Shown here in pieces: positions 5,245 to 7,418 of a stretch of DNA of 7,418 nucleotides; position 1 is the stretch's first letter; every line of letters begins with the position of its first letter. Made by a program: the position numbers and the translations under genes. This DNA is from Acetobacteraceae bacterium (GTDB taxonomy: Bacteria; Pseudomonadota; Alphaproteobacteria; Acetobacterales; Acetobacteraceae): contig JANXRT010000357.1 of assembly GCA_025356735.1 (NCBI GenBank), positions 1-7,418 on the forward strand. The letters are read 5' to 3'. A model generated the notes under the pieces. It had not been told where the DNA came from and made no database searches. It saw only the letters and a list, made by a program, of their open reading frames with translations.

Positions 5245-6197
5245 AGCGGATTCCAGCACAGCACGCGGTGGCCGCCGCCCAGGTCCGCCCAGGGCAGCAC
5301 GGACGCGCAGGAGGCCACCGCGCGCGCGCAGCGGCCGGCGTAGCGGCAGGGCGGAAGGTCGTCGCGCCGTAGATCCGGCAGGTTGCCGGAGATCGAGTGC
5401 AGCGCGTCCAGCGACCCGACAGCGCGCGGCGTCGCCGCCAGCAGCCGCTGGGTGTAGGGATGGCGTGGCCGGTCGATCAGCGCCCGCGTTTCGGCGACCT
5501 CGACGACGTGGCCGGCATGCATCACGGCGATGCGCTGCGCCCGCTCGGCGGCCAGCGCCAGGTCATGGGTGATCAGCAGCGTCGCCATGCCGTTCGACGA
5601 TGCGAGCCCGGCGATCAGGTCCATCACCAGTGCCTGGGTGGTCACGTCGAGCCCGGTGGTCGGCTCGTCGGCGATCAGCAGCGCGGGCTTGGCCGCCACC
5701 GCGACCGCGATCATCACCCGCTGGCACATGCCGCCGCTGAGCTGGAAAGGGTAGGCGCCGGCGCGGCGGGCGGGGTCGGGGATGCCGACCCCGCGCAGCA
5801 TCTCGACGGCGCCATCGCGGGCGGCGCGGCGTCCGAGCCCGGCATGGCGGCGTAGCACGTCGGCGATCTGGCGCCCGACCTGGCGGATCGGGTTGAGCGC
5901 CGCGCGCGGGTTCTGGAAGATCATCGCCGCCCGGCGGCCACGGATGCGGGCCATCGCGCGCGGGGTCGCGGCTACCAGGTCGGTTCCCTCCAGCAGTGCG
6001 CTTCCGGCGGTGATCTGGCCGGCGGCGCCGAGCAAGCCGAGCAGCGCATACGCCGTCACCGACTTGCCCGAGCCGCTTTCGCCGACCAGTGCGAGGGTTT
6101 CACCAGCCGCGACGGCGAAGCCGACGCCGTCCAGCGCGCGCACGATGCCGGCGCGGGTGCGGAAGGCGACGCTCAGGCCCTCAACTTGCAGCGTCAT
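5241..6197 (-). CDS. Peptide-type ABC transporter ATP-binding protein (DppD/OppD type)
   Basis: This 318-aa cytoplasmic ATPase is the first nucleotide-binding subunit of the importer. Motifs are Walker A GESGSGKS (residues 39-46), Q-loop Q95 in IFQNP, signature LSGGMCQR (153-160; the usual residue after M is R, here C), Walker B ALLIADE (172-178), D-loop GLD (182-184), switch H211 and the oligo_HPY segment RPRHPYTQRLL (243-253). The C-terminal cysteines C284, C290, C297 and C314 follow the C..C..C..C pattern of Opp/Dpp ATPases, for which an iron-sulfur cluster has been described in at least one homologue. The frame is open far upstream to 7094, but that is out-of-frame read-through of the permease genes. 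The real start is the ATG at 6197, which overlaps the upstream permease stop as ATGA and begins MTLQVEGLSV as the family does. Confidence 0.95.
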   Translation of the reverse strand: MTLQVEGLSVAFRTRAGIVRALDGVGFAVAAGETLALVGESGSGKSVTAYALLGLLGAAGQITAGSALLEGTDLVAATPRAMARIRGRRAAMIFQNPRAALNPIRQVGRQIADVLRRHAGLGRRAARDGAVEMLRGVGIPDPARRAGAYPFQLSGGMCQRVMIAVAVAAKPALLIADEPTTGLDVTTQALVMDLIAGLASSNGMATLLITHDLALAAERAQRIAVMHAGHVVEVAETRALIDRPRHPYTQRLLAATPRAVGSLDALHSISGNLPDLRRDDLPPCRYAGRCARAVASCASVLPWADLGGGHRVLCWNPL

Positions 6198-7030
6198 GTG
6201 CGCCGCCGCGGGTCGAGCACGTCGCGCAGCCCGTCGCCAAGCAGGTTGAAGCAGAACACCGCGACCATCAGCACAGCGCCGGGAAACAGCGCCACCCACC
6301 ACTCGCCGCTGACGATGAAGCCGGCACCCTCGGCCACCATGATCCCCCATTCGGGCATCGGCGGGCGGACGCCGAGGCCGATGAAGCTCAGCCCGGCGGC
6401 GTTGAGGATGGCGTAGCCCATGGTCAGCGACATCTGCACCGCCATCAACGGCAGGATGTTCGGCATCACCTGGCGCAGCAGCACCGACATGTCGCGATGG
6501 CCGCTGATCCGCGCCGCATCGACGAAGCCGGCCTCGCGGCGCACCACCGTCTCGGCCCGCGCGACGCGGACATAAAGCGGGAAATTGATAATCGCGGTCG
6601 CCAGCACGATGTTCGGCACGGTGTTGCCGAGGGCCGCGACGATGCCCATCGCCAGCACGAACAGCGGGAACGCCATCACCGTGTCGGCGACGCGCCCGAC
6701 CGCCATGTCGATCCAACCGCCATAGAAGCCGGCGGCGAGCCCGGCGAAGCCTCCGACCAGGAAGACCAGCGCCACCGAGGCGGCGGCGATGCCGAGGTCG
6801 AGCCTCGCCGCGACCAGGCAGCGCGAGAAGATGTCGCGGCCAAGCTGGTCGGTGCCGAACCAGTGCAGGCCGTTTGGCGGGCGCAGTGACGCCATGGTGT
6901 CGCTGGCGAGCGGGTCGAACGGCGCCTGCGACGGTCCGACCAGGGCAGCCAGCACCAGCAGGGAGAACAACGCGAAGGCGAACCCGGTGACCGGGTTCTC
7001 GCCGACGACATGCCGGAAAGACGCGATCAT
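6194..7030 (-). CDS. Peptide-type ABC transporter permease (DppC/OppC type)
   Basis: This 278-aa inner-membrane permease is one half of the transmembrane channel of the importer. It has a short cytoplasmic N-terminus, a first membrane helix (about 17-35), a periplasmic loop with the DppC hallmark HWFGTDQLGRDIFSR (56-70), further helices at roughly 79-101, 115-135, 139-156, 197-218 and 245-264, and the cytoplasmic coupling (EAA) loop VDAARISGHRD...RQVMPNILP (170-194) that contacts the ATPases. Length is usual for the family. The ATG start overlaps the upstream permease stop by 4 nt (ATGA, 7027-7030), and its own stop overlaps the next start in the same way, so translation is likely coupled throughout the operon. 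No Shine-Dalgarno sequence is evident, which fits re-initiation. Confidence 0.95.
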   Translation of the reverse strand: MIASFRHVVGENPVTGFAFALFSLLVLAALVGPSQAPFDPLASDTMASLRPPNGLHWFGTDQLGRDIFSRCLVAARLDLGIAAASVALVFLVGGFAGLAAGFYGGWIDMAVGRVADTVMAFPLFVLAMGIVAALGNTVPNIVLATAIINFPLYVRVARAETVVRREAGFVDAARISGHRDMSVLLRQVMPNILPLMAVQMSLTMGYAILNAAGLSFIGLGVRPPMPEWGIMVAEGAGFIVSGEWWVALFPGAVLMVAVFCFNLLGDGLRDVLDPRRRT

Positions 7031-7418
7031 GAAGCCCGGGCGCGCGGGTCGAGCCCGCGGTTGGCGAGGTCCACGGCGAGGTTGAGCGCGACATACAGGA
7101 TGGCCATGGCGAGGACGAAGCCCTGCACCGGGGCGAAGTCGGAGGCGATCAGCGCCTCGACCGCGTAGGACCCGACGCCCGGCCAGGCGAACACCTTCTC
7201 GACCAGCACGTTGGCGCCGAGCAGGAACGAGAACACCATGCCGAGCGAGGTCACCACCGGCAGCAGCGAGTTGCGGAATGCGTAGCCGAGCACGACCATC
7301 GCCGGCGACAGCCCGGTGGCGCGCGCGGTGCGGATGAACTCCGCATCCAGGGTCGCCAGCATCGAGGCGCGGGTGATGCGCGCGATCGGCGCCAGCGCGA
7401 ACAGGCCGAGCGTGCAGG
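7027..7418 (-). CDS. Peptide-type ABC transporter permease (DppB/OppB type), partial: 5' end beyond window
   Basis: The C-terminal 129 residues of a DppB-type inner-membrane permease are visible. The frame stays open to the right edge, so the ATG at 7362 is internal and the true start is outside the window. Visible features are ARITRASMLATLDAEF, typical of DppB, and the coupling loop FIRTARATGLSPAMVVLGYA followed by FRNSLLPVV. Then come a membrane helix (MVFSFLLGANVLV), the family pattern VEKVFAWPGVGSYAVEAL, and a last helix (VLAMAILYVALNLAVDL) with a short basic tail. It pairs with the DppC-type protein to form the channel. Its stop overlaps the next start as ATGA. The family is about 310-340 aa, so more than half is missing here by truncation of the window, not by mutation. 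The substrate-binding protein gene, if present, would be off the right edge or elsewhere. Confidence 0.94.
   Translation of the reverse strand, partial: CTLGLFALAPIARITRASMLATLDAEFIRTARATGLSPAMVVLGYAFRNSLLPVVTSLGMVFSFLLGANVLVEKVFAWPGVGSYAVEALIASDFAPVQGFVLAMAILYVALNLAVDLANRGLDPRARAS

Noticed and set aside
5241..7094. A continuous 617-codon minus-strand frame
   Set aside because: Only the part from 6197 is the real ATPase; the upstream half is an out-of-frame reading of the permease genes, rich in Arg/Ala/Pro with no domain.
7027..7362. A 111-aa complete permease starting at 7362
   Set aside because: The frame stays open to the window edge and the upstream residues (LAPIARITRAS) also match DppB-type permeases, so the ATG is internal and the gene is simply cut by the window.
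1..7418. CRISPR arrays, tRNA/rRNA genes, insertion sequences, phage integrase sites
   Set aside because: I saw no spaced direct repeats, no tRNA-like cloverleaf or rRNA sequence, and no transposase or integrase coding region.

Overview
The window is about 7.4 kb of GC-rich DNA (core genes roughly 70-80% G+C by eye) and reads as chromosome of an alphaproteobacterium, most likely Rhodospirillales/Acetobacteraceae-like. That placement is inferred from the TypA and transporter sequences and base composition; there is no rRNA, tRNA or other taxonomic marker here.

Layout from left to right: (1) positions 1-58 hold extreme G/C runs and a two-hairpin repeat at the 3' end of typA. (2) typA (57-1886, minus) encodes the translational GTPase TypA/BipA. 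(3) A 223-bp divergent intergenic region contains a perfect 7-bp inverted repeat. (4) A plus-strand pair encodes a YdhR-like small monooxygenase-fold protein and a short-chain dehydrogenase/reductase (SDR). (5) A compact plus-strand two-gene cassette (3370-4162) encodes a 98-aa protein of unknown function and a 167-aa HEPN-like protein. Their frames overlap by 8 nt, they have a candidate promoter of their own, and their G+C is clearly lower than the neighbours'. (6) A convergent junction carries a second copy of the two-hairpin repeat. (7) A minus-strand peptide-type ABC transporter operon follows (order of transcription: permease B, permease C, ATPase D, ATPase F). Its first visible gene runs off the right edge, and no substrate-binding protein is in view.

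How the genes work together: typA is an independent housekeeping/stress gene. The YdhR-like and SDR genes are 9 nt apart and probably co-transcribed, which suggests oxidation of a small molecule, substrate unknown. The four transporter genes are joined by 4-nt stop/start overlaps (ATGA, ATGA and, as I call it, GTGA), so they form one coupled operon for an importer of peptides or similar solutes. The 98-aa/HEPN pair looks like an acquired accessory module with the architecture of a toxin-antitoxin or defence gene pair. It is the best candidate here for something poorly described, but the sequence alone does not prove its function.

The other notable structural feature is the two-copy repeat at 20-58 and 4215-4252. 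Each copy carries two adjacent hairpins and lies at the 3' end of a minus-strand gene in the same orientation. The second copy supplies the last codons of the DppF-type ATPase.
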